Positions 1-8,760 of a stretch of 52,743 nucleotides of DNA are shown piece after piece. The notes below the pieces were generated by a model that did not search any database, was not told where the DNA came from, and saw only the letters and a program-made list of their open reading frames with translations. The position numbers and the translations under genes were made by a program. Source of the stretch: Nitrososphaeraceae archaeon (GTDB lineage: Archaea > Thermoproteota > Nitrososphaeria > Nitrososphaerales > Nitrososphaeraceae); contig QCWD01000001.1 in assembly GCA_013114725.1 (NCBI GenBank), positions 1 to 52,743 on the forward strand, written 5' to 3'. Every line of letters begins with the position of its first letter. Within the stretch, counting starts at the first letter, position 1.

Positions 1-1451
1 GCAAAAAATACGGTTTTTGTTGAAGGTTCGTTGCAATAAACACAGGTTTTCATGTCAAGTGAATCATCAAATGGAATTACTCTAATATCTGCACCGGTTT
101 CTTCTTTTATTTTTTCTTCACAACCTAATTTTCCACACCAAGAACTCTTAACGAATCCATTTGATTCTGTGTTAAAAATTTTTTTCAAATGGGCATAATC
201 ATTGGCAACTACCACACCATTGTCAAGTACGGACTTTGCACGAACGAAGAGATTGAGTTGTATCTCTTCCAGATAACTTGTTATTTTTTTCAAAATATCA
301 TCATCACTTGCCACAGTTAATTTTTGAAAATTATCACGTCTTACTAATTCAATCTGTTTATTTTCAATATCTCGAGAACCTATGTTTATGCGAAGTGGAA
401 CGCCTTTAAGTTCCCAATCATGAAACTTCCATCCTGACGTATATTCGTCCCTTGTGTCGATATAAACCCTAATACCGCCTTTTTCCAAAACCTCAAATAT
501 TTTTCGAGATTGGATTAATACAGATTCTTTGTCCTTGCTCTTATATATTGGGACTATAACTACCTGTATTGGAGATATTTTTGGTGGTAGTATCAAGCCT
601 TTATCGTCACCATGAGTCATAACTATTGCACCGATTATTCTCCAAGATATTCCCCATGAAGTTTGCCATCCAAATTTTTGTTTTGAATTACTATCCAGAA
701 ATTTAATGTCAAATGGTTTAGAAAAATTCTGTCCCAGGTTGTGAGAAGTGGCCATCTGTAATGCTTTGCCGTCTGGCATTAATGATTCCAAAGTTGTTGT
801 ATATACAGCTCCAACAAATTTCTCTTTATCACTTTTGAATCCGGATATTGTCGGAATTGCAAGATATTGTTCTATCAAGAATTTATAAATTCCCAAAATT
901 GAATAGACCTCATCTTCTGCTTCTTTTCGTTCTGCATGAACGGTATGTCCTTCTTGCCATAGAAATTCCGAATTCCTGATAAAAGGTTTTGTGCTCTTTA
1001 TTTCAGCACGCAAAGCAGAATTCCAGAAATTTAGTTTTAAAGGAAGATCTCTGTAACTCATAATCCATTTTGAAAATATCTGATAGGCCAGTGTTTCAGA
1101 GGTCGGCCTTATGGCCAATTTTTCAGACAATTTGTTATCTCCAGTTTGTGTAACCCAGAATACCTCTGGAGTAAAGCCAGAAAAATGATCCTCTTCGCGG
1201 GAGAGCAAACTCTCAGGGATAAGAATTGGCAAAAACCCATTTTCATGGCCGGTTGTTTTTAATTGTTTATCCAATTGCTCACGTAATAATTCCCAGATTT
1301 TGTAACCATATGGACGAAGTACAATGAATCCTTTTACAGGTGAATAATCGGCTAATTGGGCTTTTATCACTATTTGAGTATACCATTCGCTAAAATCATC
1401 ATTTTTTTTAACAGTTACACCTATATCCTTAACGTCTTTGTTTTCGTTCAA
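1..1451 (-). CDS. proS: Prolyl-tRNA synthetase, archaeal/eukaryotic type (3' end cut by window edge)
   Basis: Charges tRNA-Pro with proline in the cytosol. Translating the minus strand gives about 483 residues with class II synthetase features: an N-terminal FSEWYTQIVIKAQLADYSPV segment, RPTSE followed by RNSEFLWQEGHTVHAE (motif 2 region), the MATSHNLGQNF and SWGISWR segments, and a C-terminal anticodon-binding domain. It ends in the archaeal/eukaryotic zinc-type tail (SSWCGKLGC, then CVYCNEPS and VFFA), so only a few C-terminal residues lie outside the window. The likely start is TTG at 1451: no ATG, GTG or other TTG occurs in frame between it and the upstream stop, although the frame stays open for seven more codons. 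Identity is very secure; only the start codon is uncertain. Confidence 0.95.
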   Translation of the reverse strand, partial: MNENKDVKDIGVTVKKNDDFSEWYTQIVIKAQLADYSPVKGFIVLRPYGYKIWELLREQLDKQLKTTGHENGFLPILIPESLLSREEDHFSGFTPEVFWVTQTGDNKLSEKLAIRPTSETLAYQIFSKWIMSYRDLPLKLNFWNSALRAEIKSTKPFIRNSEFLWQEGHTVHAERKEAEDEVYSILGIYKFLIEQYLAIPTISGFKSDKEKFVGAVYTTTLESLMPDGKALQMATSHNLGQNFSKPFDIKFLDSNSKQKFGWQTSWGISWRIIGAIVMTHGDDKGLILPPKISPIQVVIVPIYKSKDKESVLIQSRKIFEVLEKGGIRVYIDTRDEYTSGWKFHDWELKGVPLRINIGSRDIENKQIELVRRDNFQKLTVASDDDILKKITSYLEEIQLNLFVRAKSVLDNGVVVANDYAHLKKIFNTESNGFVKSSWCGKLGCEEKIKEETGADIRVIPFDDSLDMKTCVYCNEPSTKTVFF

Positions 1452-1489
1452 TATTGAAATCTGGAAATTAATTTAGTTTAAATGTTATT

Positions 1490-1804
1490 TTAAGTATTTA
1501 CTGACAATGGTTCCCCTTTACAATTTACTTTTCCAGTAATTCTGCTATAGAAATTCTTGCAAACATAGCATTGAATAAACGCAATTTCATTGGCCAATAC
1601 AGGACAGTCTACCGATTCTAACTTCATTCTTTTTAACATTTTTGGACTAACACCTTTGAGTTTGATTTTTCCCTTATCGTCCATCATACCAATACTTTTT
1701 AATTCCATTTTTGCAAATTCGGATAGCTTTAGTGGTCTTTCTACTGTTTTAATAGGTACAACAAATTTTATGGAAGAATCCATAGGTAGATCAGAATCAG
1801 TCAT
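1490..1804 (-). CDS. Small conserved-type protein with Cys pairs, unknown function
   Basis: 104 residues, 38 bases upstream of proS on the same strand, so probably co-transcribed with it. I do not recognise a named family. The C-terminal half has a possible metal-binding arrangement (DCPVL, then QCYVC about 25 residues on, then VNCKG). A central basic stretch (KGKIKLKGVSPKMLKRMKLE) could contact nucleic acid, but this is inference. The opposite-strand frame over the same bases looks like a shadow because it lacks such features. The ATG at 1804 is the only good start. Function is open; a zinc-binding accessory protein is the most that can be said. Confidence 0.6.
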   Translation of the reverse strand: MTDSDLPMDSSIKFVVPIKTVERPLKLSEFAKMELKSIGMMDDKGKIKLKGVSPKMLKRMKLESVDCPVLANEIAFIQCYVCKNFYSRITGKVNCKGEPLSVNT

Positions 1805-1904
1805 TTAACAGTAATAAAATTTATTACTATATCAGTATTGCTTTTTTTTAAAATTTAAATTAAATATTATTATATTATCTTAATTATAAATGTAAATTTG
1901 ATCA

Positions 1905-3116
1905 ATGATATCCAATGCTAATACAAAAACTATTCAGGATAGTGATAATGAGATAGTACCTGAAGAAATAAACAAATTTAGATACAAGGATTTAAAGATT
2001 AATGAATATTCTTATTTATTTAATAATTCGACTACAGAAGATTTACTAAAAATTGCTTATGCCTTAAAAACAAAACACAAATCTAAAAAAATAATTACAT
2101 ATTCAAGAAAAGTTTTTATCAATATAATTAATCTATGTAAGGATATCTGTTCTTATTGCACATATCGTAAAGAACCAGAGGAAATTGGAATATCATTATT
2201 GTCACCAGAACAGATTCTGAGTATTGTAGAGGTTGGAAGAAAATTTCGATGTACCGAGGCGTTATTTGTTGCAGGAGAAAGACCAGAATCAAAATACAAT
2301 GAGGCAAAAGAGTGGTTAAAAAAATATGGATATGTATCAACTGCAGAATATATAAGAGATGTTTCAGAAAAAGTGTTGAAAAAGACAGGGTTACTTCCTC
2401 ATTCCAATATTGGTAATATGACTAAAAAAGAAATGAGTTTATTAAAAGAGACCAATGTTAGCTTGGGATTGATGTTAGAATCAGCTAGCGAAAGATTATC
2501 AAATGTGGGAATGGCTCATGAAAATGCACCTAGCAAACATCCAAAAGTAAGAATTAAAACTATAGAAAATGCAGGTGAATTAAAAATTCCACTAACGACA
2601 GGATTACTGATAGGAATAGGTGAAACGCTGGAGGAAACCATAGTATCTTTACTTACATTAAAAAAACTGAATCAAAAATATGGACACATCCAAGAAATAA
2701 TCATTCAAAATTTTTCACCAAAAATAAACACAAAGATGGCCAATTTTTTACCACCCACCCATAAGTTTTTTTTAAAAGTAGTAGCACTGTCGAGAATTAT
2801 ATTACCAGAAATGAATATTCAAGTTCCACCAAATTTGACTCCAAATATTTATGGCAATTATCTTGACGCAGGAATTAATGATTGGGGAGGAATTTCTCCA
2901 GTTACTATTGACCATGTAAATCCAGAACACGCATGGCCTAAGATTTCAGAGGTTGAAAAAACAACAAGAGATAAGGGATTGACGCTACGTCCGCGATTAC
3001 CCATCTATCCAGAATTTATTTTTTCTGATAAGAGGTATTTATCAAAAGAAATTGAACAATATGTAATGGATTTAATTGACAGTGACGGATTAGTAAAAAA
3101 GAGGTATCTTGGTTGA
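1905..3116 (+). CDS. cofG: FO synthase subunit 1 (CofG), radical SAM
   Basis: With CofH it makes the deazaflavin chromophore FO of coenzyme F420. The 403-residue protein has the radical SAM cluster motif CX3CX2C at Cys78, Cys82 and Cys85 (NLCKDICSYCTYRK), typical of the CofG half, followed by a TIM-barrel-like region (GLLIGIGETLEE, then IQEIIIQNFSPK). Length is near the usual CofG size plus a short N-terminal extension of about 60 residues. ATG at 1905 opens the frame. Its stop overlaps the next start in a TTGA arrangement, so cofG and cofH are translationally coupled. MqnC/MqnE of menaquinone synthesis are relatives, but the side-by-side CofG/CofH pair favours F420. Confidence 0.92.
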   Translation: MISNANTKTIQDSDNEIVPEEINKFRYKDLKINEYSYLFNNSTTEDLLKIAYALKTKHKSKKIITYSRKVFINIINLCKDICSYCTYRKEPEEIGISLLSPEQILSIVEVGRKFRCTEALFVAGERPESKYNEAKEWLKKYGYVSTAEYIRDVSEKVLKKTGLLPHSNIGNMTKKEMSLLKETNVSLGLMLESASERLSNVGMAHENAPSKHPKVRIKTIENAGELKIPLTTGLLIGIGETLEETIVSLLTLKKLNQKYGHIQEIIIQNFSPKINTKMANFLPPTHKFFLKVVALSRIILPEMNIQVPPNLTPNIYGNYLDAGINDWGGISPVTIDHVNPEHAWPKISEVEKTTRDKGLTLRPRLPIYPEFIFSDKRYLSKEIEQYVMDLIDSDGLVKKRYLG

Positions 3117-4369
3117 ATTTCGAGAGTATTTTTAAAGATACGGATCCAGTTATTGTCTCGATTTTGGACAAGGCGTTGTCTGATAAAGAAATTTCTGTAA
3201 AAGAGGGTATTGAGCTTTTAGATATTAAAAAAAGTAACGAATTAAATTTATTGACTATAATAGCGGATCAGATTAGATCAAAAAGTGTAGGGAATGTAGT
3301 AACATATGTAGTTAATAGAAATATTAATTTTACGAATGTGTGTATTAAAGGATGTGGATTCTGTGCTTTTAGTAGAGACTTTAGACAGGATGAAGGTTAT
3401 TTCCTTCCAACCGAAGAAATAGTACGGAGAGCACAAGAGGCAAGAAGATTTGGAGCAACAGAAGTATGCATTCAGGCAGGACTACCACCAAAAATGGATG
3501 GATTTTTGTATGTAGACCTATGCAAAAAAATTAAAAAACAGATCCCAGATATTCATATTCATGCATTTTCTCCAGAAGAAATACTATATGGAGCTTCACG
3601 AGCAGAAATTTCAATTGAAGAATATCTGAAACTCTTAAAAGATGCAGGGATTGGAAGTCTACCAGGAACTTCCGCAGAAATACTAGATCAAAAAATAAGA
3701 GATATAATATCCCCCGGTAGAATAAGAGTGGATCAATGGATAAATGTAATAAAAACAGCACATAGATTAAAAATTCCGACCACATCGACCATTATGTATG
3801 GACATATAGAAACAAATGAACATATTTCAGAACATATTAATCTTATCAGAACGATTCAAAAAGAAACAAAAGGCTTTACAGAATTTGTACCTTTAAGTTT
3901 TGTACATTCAGAAGCTCCCATGTATAATGAAAAATTGGTAAAAAATATCAGGACGGGTCCTACTGGTTTTGAAGTGATAAAGATACATGCTATTGCTAGA
4001 TTAATGTTAAATAATCTAATAAATAACATTCAAGTATCATGGGTAAAAGAAGGTCCAAGGATGTCACAATTTCTATTATGCGCAGGGTCAAATGACCTTG
4101 GTGGAACTCTAATGAATGAAAGTATTTCAACTTCTGCAGGCGCCCGCTATGGACAATTAATGAGACCAAGTGAAATTACGAACATAATAAAATCATGTGG
4201 AAGAATTCCTATGCAGAGGACCTCAACATATAAATTAATTGATAAAAAGTCGGAAGATAAAACAGGATCATTAGATAGTCTTGATCACAATATATTTGGG
4301 TCCTATGATGAATTAATAAAGTTGGATAGGTTTAGATTCAAAGATTTATCTGCCAATCAAATAAAATAA
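3113..4369 (+). CDS. cofH: FO synthase subunit 2 (CofH), radical SAM
   Basis: Partner of CofG in joining tyrosine-derived hydroxybenzyl to the aminouracil precursor in F420 synthesis. The 418-residue protein carries the CofH-type radical SAM motif CX3CX2C at Cys77, Cys81 and Cys84 (NFTNVCIKGCGFCAFSRD), the IHAFSPEE segment and SLPGTSAEIL, all usual for CofH/MqnC-type enzymes. The start is TTG at 3113, whose last two bases form the TGA stop of cofG; a later start would remove conserved sequence. MqnC is the nearest alternative, but gene pairing with CofG makes CofH the better call. Confidence 0.92.
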   Translation: MNFESIFKDTDPVIVSILDKALSDKEISVKEGIELLDIKKSNELNLLTIIADQIRSKSVGNVVTYVVNRNINFTNVCIKGCGFCAFSRDFRQDEGYFLPTEEIVRRAQEARRFGATEVCIQAGLPPKMDGFLYVDLCKKIKKQIPDIHIHAFSPEEILYGASRAEISIEEYLKLLKDAGIGSLPGTSAEILDQKIRDIISPGRIRVDQWINVIKTAHRLKIPTTSTIMYGHIETNEHISEHINLIRTIQKETKGFTEFVPLSFVHSEAPMYNEKLVKNIRTGPTGFEVIKIHAIARLMLNNLINNIQVSWVKEGPRMSQFLLCAGSNDLGGTLMNESISTSAGARYGQLMRPSEITNIIKSCGRIPMQRTSTYKLIDKKSEDKTGSLDSLDHNIFGSYDELIKLDRFRFKDLSANQIK

Positions 4370-4449
4370 CATTTTTACTAGTTGTGATTGTATTCAAAAA
4401 ACGACGATAACATTTAAGAAGTGTAGGTGGTTGAAACTTACAATAATTA

Positions 4450-6159
4450 ATGCTTAACCATAACATGGAAAATGATAATAATGAAAATATAAAAAAATGG
4501 AAATGGAAAAGTTTACAGCATAATGGAGTTGCTTTTCCTCCAAAATATCAGTCAAAAGGACTAAAGATATGTATCAACAATCAGGTACTGTATTTGAATA
4601 ACGAACAGGAGGAATTAATTTATGCGTGGGCAAAAAAGAAGGATACACATTATGTACATGACGTCATTTTTCAATCAAATTTTTTGATAGATTTAAAACA
4701 AATACTTCCGGAAAAATTTCAAGATATTCAAAGTATTAAAGAAATAGATTTTACTGATGTTTATAAATTAGTAGATAACGAACAGTATCAAAAATTAAAA
4801 GAAAAAGAAAGGCTAAAGAACTTATCAAGAGAGGAAAAAAAGAAAAGTCAAATAGAAAAAAAAGAAGAAAAAGAAAAACTCAAAAAAATATACGGAATTG
4901 CCATAGTAGACGGAATAGAAGTAGAGGTTGCAAATTGGTTAGTTGAACCTCCTGGACTTTTTATGGGTAGGGGATTGCATCCTTTACGTGGAAGATGGAA
5001 GCCTCGTGTACTAGAAAGTGATGTTATTTTGAATTTAGGGGAGACGGCATCAGTGCCAGAAGGCCCCTGGGCAAAAATTGTACATGATCATTCCTCTACG
5101 TGGCTAGCCACATGGAATGAAAAATTGACCGATAAAAGAAAATATGTATGGTTGCATGATTCATCGTCATTAAGACAAAATAAAGACAAAGAGAAATATG
5201 ATAAAGCAAAAAATCTAGAAAAACATATTTTAAAAGTTGAAAAAGAAGTCCTCAAAAGGATGAGGACAGCAAAAGATATCAATCAAAAGAAAATTGCGAC
5301 TGTTTGCTACCTGATTTTAAAACTGGCGATGAGAGTGGGCGATGAGAAAGATCCGGATGAAGCAGATACCGTGGGTGCGACAACTTTAAGGATTGAACAT
5401 ATAAAATTTCCTACTGTTGATGGTCACAAATCAATAGAATTTAATTTTTTGGGTAAAGATAGTGTTCCATGGCAAAAACAATTACAAGTAAATACAGATG
5501 AGGATCACATATTATATGATAATTTGAGACAGTTTATGAAAGATAAAAATCAAGCAGATCAAATATTTGATAATATCAATTCATCAAAAGTAAATAACTT
5601 TTTAAGAAGTATAGATCCTCGAAATGTCCCAGGCCTGACAGCCAAGGTATTTAGAACGTACATAGCTACGAATATTGTCAAAAAATCCCTAATAAATCCC
5701 AATTTAAAAATAGATAAAAATTCTTCTGAATGGGAAAAAATGTATGTGGCAAAAATTGCAAACTTAAATGCCGCAATAACATGCAATCACAAAAAGGGGA
5801 TCGACCCTAGAAATCCAGCCAGTAAAAAAACCTTAGAAAGATTTGAAGAAGGAATAAGAAAGAAGGAAGAAACTATTGGAAAATTAAAAAATAGTATCTC
5901 AAAAAAAGAGTGGAAAACTGAAACTCAAAAAAGAAGATTGTATGAAAAACTGGAAAAAGTAGTGTTTCAGTTAAAATTACAGAAAGAAACCAGAGATTAT
6001 AATCTGGGAACATCTCTTAGAAATTATATTGACCCAAGAGTGATGAAATCGTGGTTAGACTATGTGGATTTGGATTGGAAAAAGATATACACGACTACCT
6101 TACAGAGAAAATTCAAGTGGATAGAATCGACGGATACAAAAGAGTTTTTCTTAAAGTAG
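4450..6159 (+). CDS. topIB: DNA topoisomerase IB (eukaryote-like)
   Basis: Relaxes supercoils by a 3'-phosphotyrosyl intermediate. At 569 residues it matches the core and C-terminal domains of eukaryotic Top1: an N-terminal KWKSLQHNGVAFPPKY block, GDEKDPDEADTVGATTLR, VFRTYIATN with a conserved catalytic Arg, and LGTSLRNYIDPR with catalytic Tyr526 close to the C-terminus. A Lys/Glu-rich coiled segment near residues 465-510 corresponds to the eukaryotic linker. TopoIB of this form is a defining gene of Thaumarchaeota among archaea, so it also identifies the host. ATG at 4450 is used; Met6 is an alternative. It stands alone between cofH and a tRNA. Confidence 0.96.
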   Translation: MLNHNMENDNNENIKKWKWKSLQHNGVAFPPKYQSKGLKICINNQVLYLNNEQEELIYAWAKKKDTHYVHDVIFQSNFLIDLKQILPEKFQDIQSIKEIDFTDVYKLVDNEQYQKLKEKERLKNLSREEKKKSQIEKKEEKEKLKKIYGIAIVDGIEVEVANWLVEPPGLFMGRGLHPLRGRWKPRVLESDVILNLGETASVPEGPWAKIVHDHSSTWLATWNEKLTDKRKYVWLHDSSSLRQNKDKEKYDKAKNLEKHILKVEKEVLKRMRTAKDINQKKIATVCYLILKLAMRVGDEKDPDEADTVGATTLRIEHIKFPTVDGHKSIEFNFLGKDSVPWQKQLQVNTDEDHILYDNLRQFMKDKNQADQIFDNINSSKVNNFLRSIDPRNVPGLTAKVFRTYIATNIVKKSLINPNLKIDKNSSEWEKMYVAKIANLNAAITCNHKKGIDPRNPASKKTLERFEEGIRKKEETIGKLKNSISKKEWKTETQKRRLYEKLEKVVFQLKLQKETRDYNLGTSLRNYIDPRVMKSWLDYVDLDWKKIYTTTLQRKFKWIESTDTKEFFLK

Positions 6160-6228
6160 GATCATTCAGAAAAATTTTAAAAATAAAACAATATACAATT
6201 TTTGATGAGAATAAAATTTTCTAATAGA

Positions 6229-6240
6229 ATATATATAATA
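6229..6240 (+). promoter_or_regulatory. TATA-like element for tRNA-Met
   Basis: An ATATATATAATA run lies about 35-45 bases before the tRNA, so transcription would begin roughly 10-15 bases upstream of the mature 5' end. This spacing fits archaeal promoters, but the surrounding DNA is AT-rich and the call rests on position only. Confidence 0.35.
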
Positions 6241-6273
6241 CAAAATTAAATTTCTAGGACGCTGCTGAGCTAT

Positions 6274-6348
6274 GCCGGAGTGGCTCAGCTTGGCTAGAGC
6301 GTTCGACTCATAATCGAAAGGTCGCGGGCTCGAATCCCGCCTCCGGCA
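6274..6348 (+). tRNA. tRNA-Met (anticodon CAT, elongator type)
   Basis: 75 bases fold as a full cloverleaf: acceptor GCCGGAG pairs with CTCCGGC, the anticodon arm TTCGA/TCGAA encloses loop CTCATAA with anticodon CAT at 6309-6311, and the T arm is GCGGG/CCCGC around CTCGAAT. Discriminator base is A; no CCA is encoded and there is no intron. G1-C72 and the overall sequence fit elongator tRNA-Met; the archaeal initiator usually starts AGCGGG. A tRNA-Ile2 with modified CAT cannot be fully excluded. Confidence 0.95.
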
Positions 6349-6372
6349 TTTTCAATCATCATAAATTATTAT

Positions 6373-6411
6373 TATAAAATATTACAATATATGATTACAT
6401 AATTTATATGT
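6373..6411 (+). promoter_or_regulatory. sufS promoter with imperfect inverted repeat
   Basis: A TATA-like TATAAAAT at about 6374-6381 is followed by ACATA (6397-6401) and its complement TATGT (6407-6411) with five bases between, about where transcription should start and 22 bases before the sufS ATG. The half-site resembles the stronger palindrome at the sufB promoter (37568-37584; both read TTACATAA), so a common regulator is possible but unproven. Confidence 0.35.
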
Positions 6412-6433
6412 GATTTTATGGAAATTATAGCAA

Positions 6434-7675
6434 ATGCAAAAAACTGCGCTTGATGTTTATCAGATCAGAGATGATTTTCCTATTTTAAAACGAAGAATTA
6501 ACGGTAAACCACTGGTTTATTTAGATAACGCAGCAACTACACAAAAACCTCTCTCAGTAATCAACGCTATTAGCGATTATTATTTGAATTATAATTCCAA
6601 TATTCATCGTGCTGTTCATCAATTAGCAGAAGAAGCCACATTTGCATTTGAAAATACGAGAGATAAACTTAAAGAATTCATTAATACGAAATTTTCTCAT
6701 GAAATAATATTTACAAGGAATGCTACGGAGGCAATAAATTTAGTTTCATATGCATGGGGGCGAGAAAATATTAAAAAGAATGATACAATAGTCATAAGTG
6801 AGTTAGAACATCACAGTAATATCGTCCCCTGGCAAATTTTAACTCAGGAAAAGTCGGCAAGATTAGAATACCTCACCGTTAATGATGATGGAAATGTTAG
6901 TTTAGAAGAATTACAGAGTTTAATTGAGAACCAAAATGTGAAATTAATATCACTCAGTCAGATGTCTAACGTTCTTGGAAGCATTCTTCCCGTTGAAAAA
7001 ATAATAAAAATAGCCCATCAGAAAAACATTCCTGTATTAATTGACGGAGCTCAGTCAGTGCCACATATGTTAGTTGATGTTCAAAAACTAAATTGTGAAT
7101 TCATGGTATTTTCTGCCCATAAAATGCTTGGTCCAACCGGAGTAGGTGTGCTATATGTAAGAAATGATATACTTGAAAAAATGCCTCCCTTTATAGGCGG
7201 TGGAGATATGATTAAAGAAGTTCACAAGTACAATACTGTTTTTAATGATTTACCCTATAAATTTGAAGGTGGAACCCCAAATATAGCAGATGTGATAGGA
7301 TTCGGTTCTGCAATAGACTATCTTAACAAAATAGGAATGCAAGTTATTAGAGACCATGAAATTGAATTATGTGACTATGCTTTAAAACGAATGTCAGAAA
7401 TGGAGGGAATTACCATCTACGGTCCTAAGGATCCTTTGAACAGAGGTGGAGTGATATCATTTAACATTGGAGATATTCATCCTCATGACCTAGCTACAAT
7501 TCTAAATGAGCATGGCGTTGCAATTAGATCAGGACATCATTGTGCCCAAGTATTGATGGAAAAAATGGGATTAGCTGCCACATCCAGGGTCAGTTTTTAT
7601 ATTTATAACACCGAAGAAGAAATAAATATATTTCTTGATGCATTGGAAGAAGCAAAGAGGTTATTTAGGATTTGA
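6434..7675 (+). CDS. sufS: Cysteine desulfurase SufS
   Basis: A PLP enzyme that takes sulfur from cysteine for Fe-S cluster assembly. The 413 residues show the group II (SufS/CsdA) pattern: YLDNAATTQKP near the N-terminus, PLP-binding Lys230 in FSAHKMLGPTG, and catalytic Cys370 in RSGHHCAQ, in the short loop typical of SufS rather than the longer loop of IscS/NifS. ATG at 6434 is well placed. It is followed by the scaffold gene in a TTGA overlap, so desulfurase and scaffold are made together. The SufB/SufD scaffold genes lie about 28 kb away on the other strand. Confidence 0.96.
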   Translation: MQKTALDVYQIRDDFPILKRRINGKPLVYLDNAATTQKPLSVINAISDYYLNYNSNIHRAVHQLAEEATFAFENTRDKLKEFINTKFSHEIIFTRNATEAINLVSYAWGRENIKKNDTIVISELEHHSNIVPWQILTQEKSARLEYLTVNDDGNVSLEELQSLIENQNVKLISLSQMSNVLGSILPVEKIIKIAHQKNIPVLIDGAQSVPHMLVDVQKLNCEFMVFSAHKMLGPTGVGVLYVRNDILEKMPPFIGGGDMIKEVHKYNTVFNDLPYKFEGGTPNIADVIGFGSAIDYLNKIGMQVIRDHEIELCDYALKRMSEMEGITIYGPKDPLNRGGVISFNIGDIHPHDLATILNEHGVAIRSGHHCAQVLMEKMGLAATSRVSFYIYNTEEEINIFLDALEEAKRLFRI

Positions 7676-8100
7676 GTGATGATATTTATCGTGAAATTAT
7701 ACTGGATCATTATCGTAATCCCAGAAACAAGGGGAAAATCGAAAACCCCGATGTATCAATTCACGATAGCAATCCACTATGTGGGGATGAAATAGATATG
7801 TTCTTGAAAGTGGATAATGACAATGTCAAGGATATCAAATTTGATGGAAAAGGTTGTGCAATATGCCTAGCTAGTGCCTCGATGTTAACGGAGATGGTGA
7901 TAAATAAACCGTTAACAAAGGCAAAGGAGATTTCTAAAGAAGATATTCTTGAAAATATAGGACTGACAAATTTGGGACCGACCAGAATAAAATGTGCATT
8001 ATTGTCTTTAAAAGTTTTAAAAATGGGAATGGTAAAATATTATTCCGATAAGGATCCCGACACTGCAGAAAAAATCCAAACAGATTCCAAACTATATTAG
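7672..8100 (+). CDS. sufU: Fe-S scaffold / sulfur acceptor, SufU/IscU family
   Basis: Receives sulfur from the desulfurase encoded immediately upstream. The 142 residues contain the three conserved cysteines: Cys37 followed by Asp39 (NPLCGDEID), Cys62 in GKGCAICLASASMLTE, and Cys108 in GPTRIKCALLSLK. The ASASMLTE segment is SufU-like, but the gap from Cys62 to Cys108 (46 residues) is close to that of IscU and lacks the roughly 20-residue insert typical of bacterial SufU. Start is TTG at 7672, overlapping the sufS stop. Whether it acts as a true scaffold or as a zinc-dependent sulfurtransferase cannot be read from the sequence. Confidence 0.9.
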   Translation: MSDDIYREIILDHYRNPRNKGKIENPDVSIHDSNPLCGDEIDMFLKVDNDNVKDIKFDGKGCAICLASASMLTEMVINKPLTKAKEISKEDILENIGLTNLGPTRIKCALLSLKVLKMGMVKYYSDKDPDTAEKIQTDSKLY

Positions 8101-8157
8101 ACATATAATATTTTTTTATGTTTTATAAAAATAAAATCGTAGACAAACAAATTAAAA

Positions 8158-8493
8158 ATGAGTGATGTAGGTTTTTATGTTAACTTGCAGGTTCTAGAAA
8201 CTATAGAAGTTACAGATTTCAAAGATGTTAAAAAAACAGTAGCAAGACTTATTGATTTGTATATTAACAATTATGGTAAAAACGATTTCAGTTTGAGGAT
8301 AATTCTACCCCGTGATGAAAAAAATTTAATCAAGACGAGACAGATAGGAATGGCAATTCAATCAGAGTTTGCTTTAGTATTAAAAAGGAAAAAAATTAGA
8401 GTGCAATTAAGAGAAATAAAATACATCCACGATAATAATCATTTTGGATGGTTATTGTTACATCCACAGATTTTTGAATCCCTAAAAAGATAG
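8158..8493 (+). CDS. Small protein of unknown function
   Basis: 111 residues, mixed alpha/beta in appearance, with no membrane segment or obvious motif. It contains VNLQVLETIEVTDFKDVKKT and a basic middle (ALVLKRKKIRVQLREIKYI) that might bind nucleic acid. An ATG at 8158 follows a short AT-rich gap of 57 bases after the scaffold gene, with a TTTTATAAAA element about 27-35 bases upstream, so it probably has its own start. I do not recognise the family; codon use matches its neighbours, so it looks like a resident gene. Confidence 0.6.
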   Translation: MSDVGFYVNLQVLETIEVTDFKDVKKTVARLIDLYINNYGKNDFSLRIILPRDEKNLIKTRQIGMAIQSEFALVLKRKKIRVQLREIKYIHDNNHFGWLLLHPQIFESLKR

Positions 8494-8760
8494 TAAACAG
8501 TAGAGGTATAATGACATGATCGGAATATATTCTTTAAAAGAAAAAAGCGTTGTAAAAAAATGAATTTTTGATTAAAGTTTTATAACAAAATTGCTGTATA
8601 TAGATATTGCTATACTTTACCAAAAGAAAAAATTGTGATCTATTTTACACATGTAATGAGATATTATTTTTTATCAATGTATAGAGCTATAAAAATGGCA
8701 ATTTTATGCTAAAAATAGTTGTTGAAAAAAATTTTAAATTCATATACACTTCTAGGATAT

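Noticed and set aside
1905-4369. Reading the radical SAM pair as MqnC/MqnE (futalosine menaquinone pathway)
   Set aside because: The Cys spacing blocks and the coupled pair fit CofG/CofH; no other mqn gene is in view.
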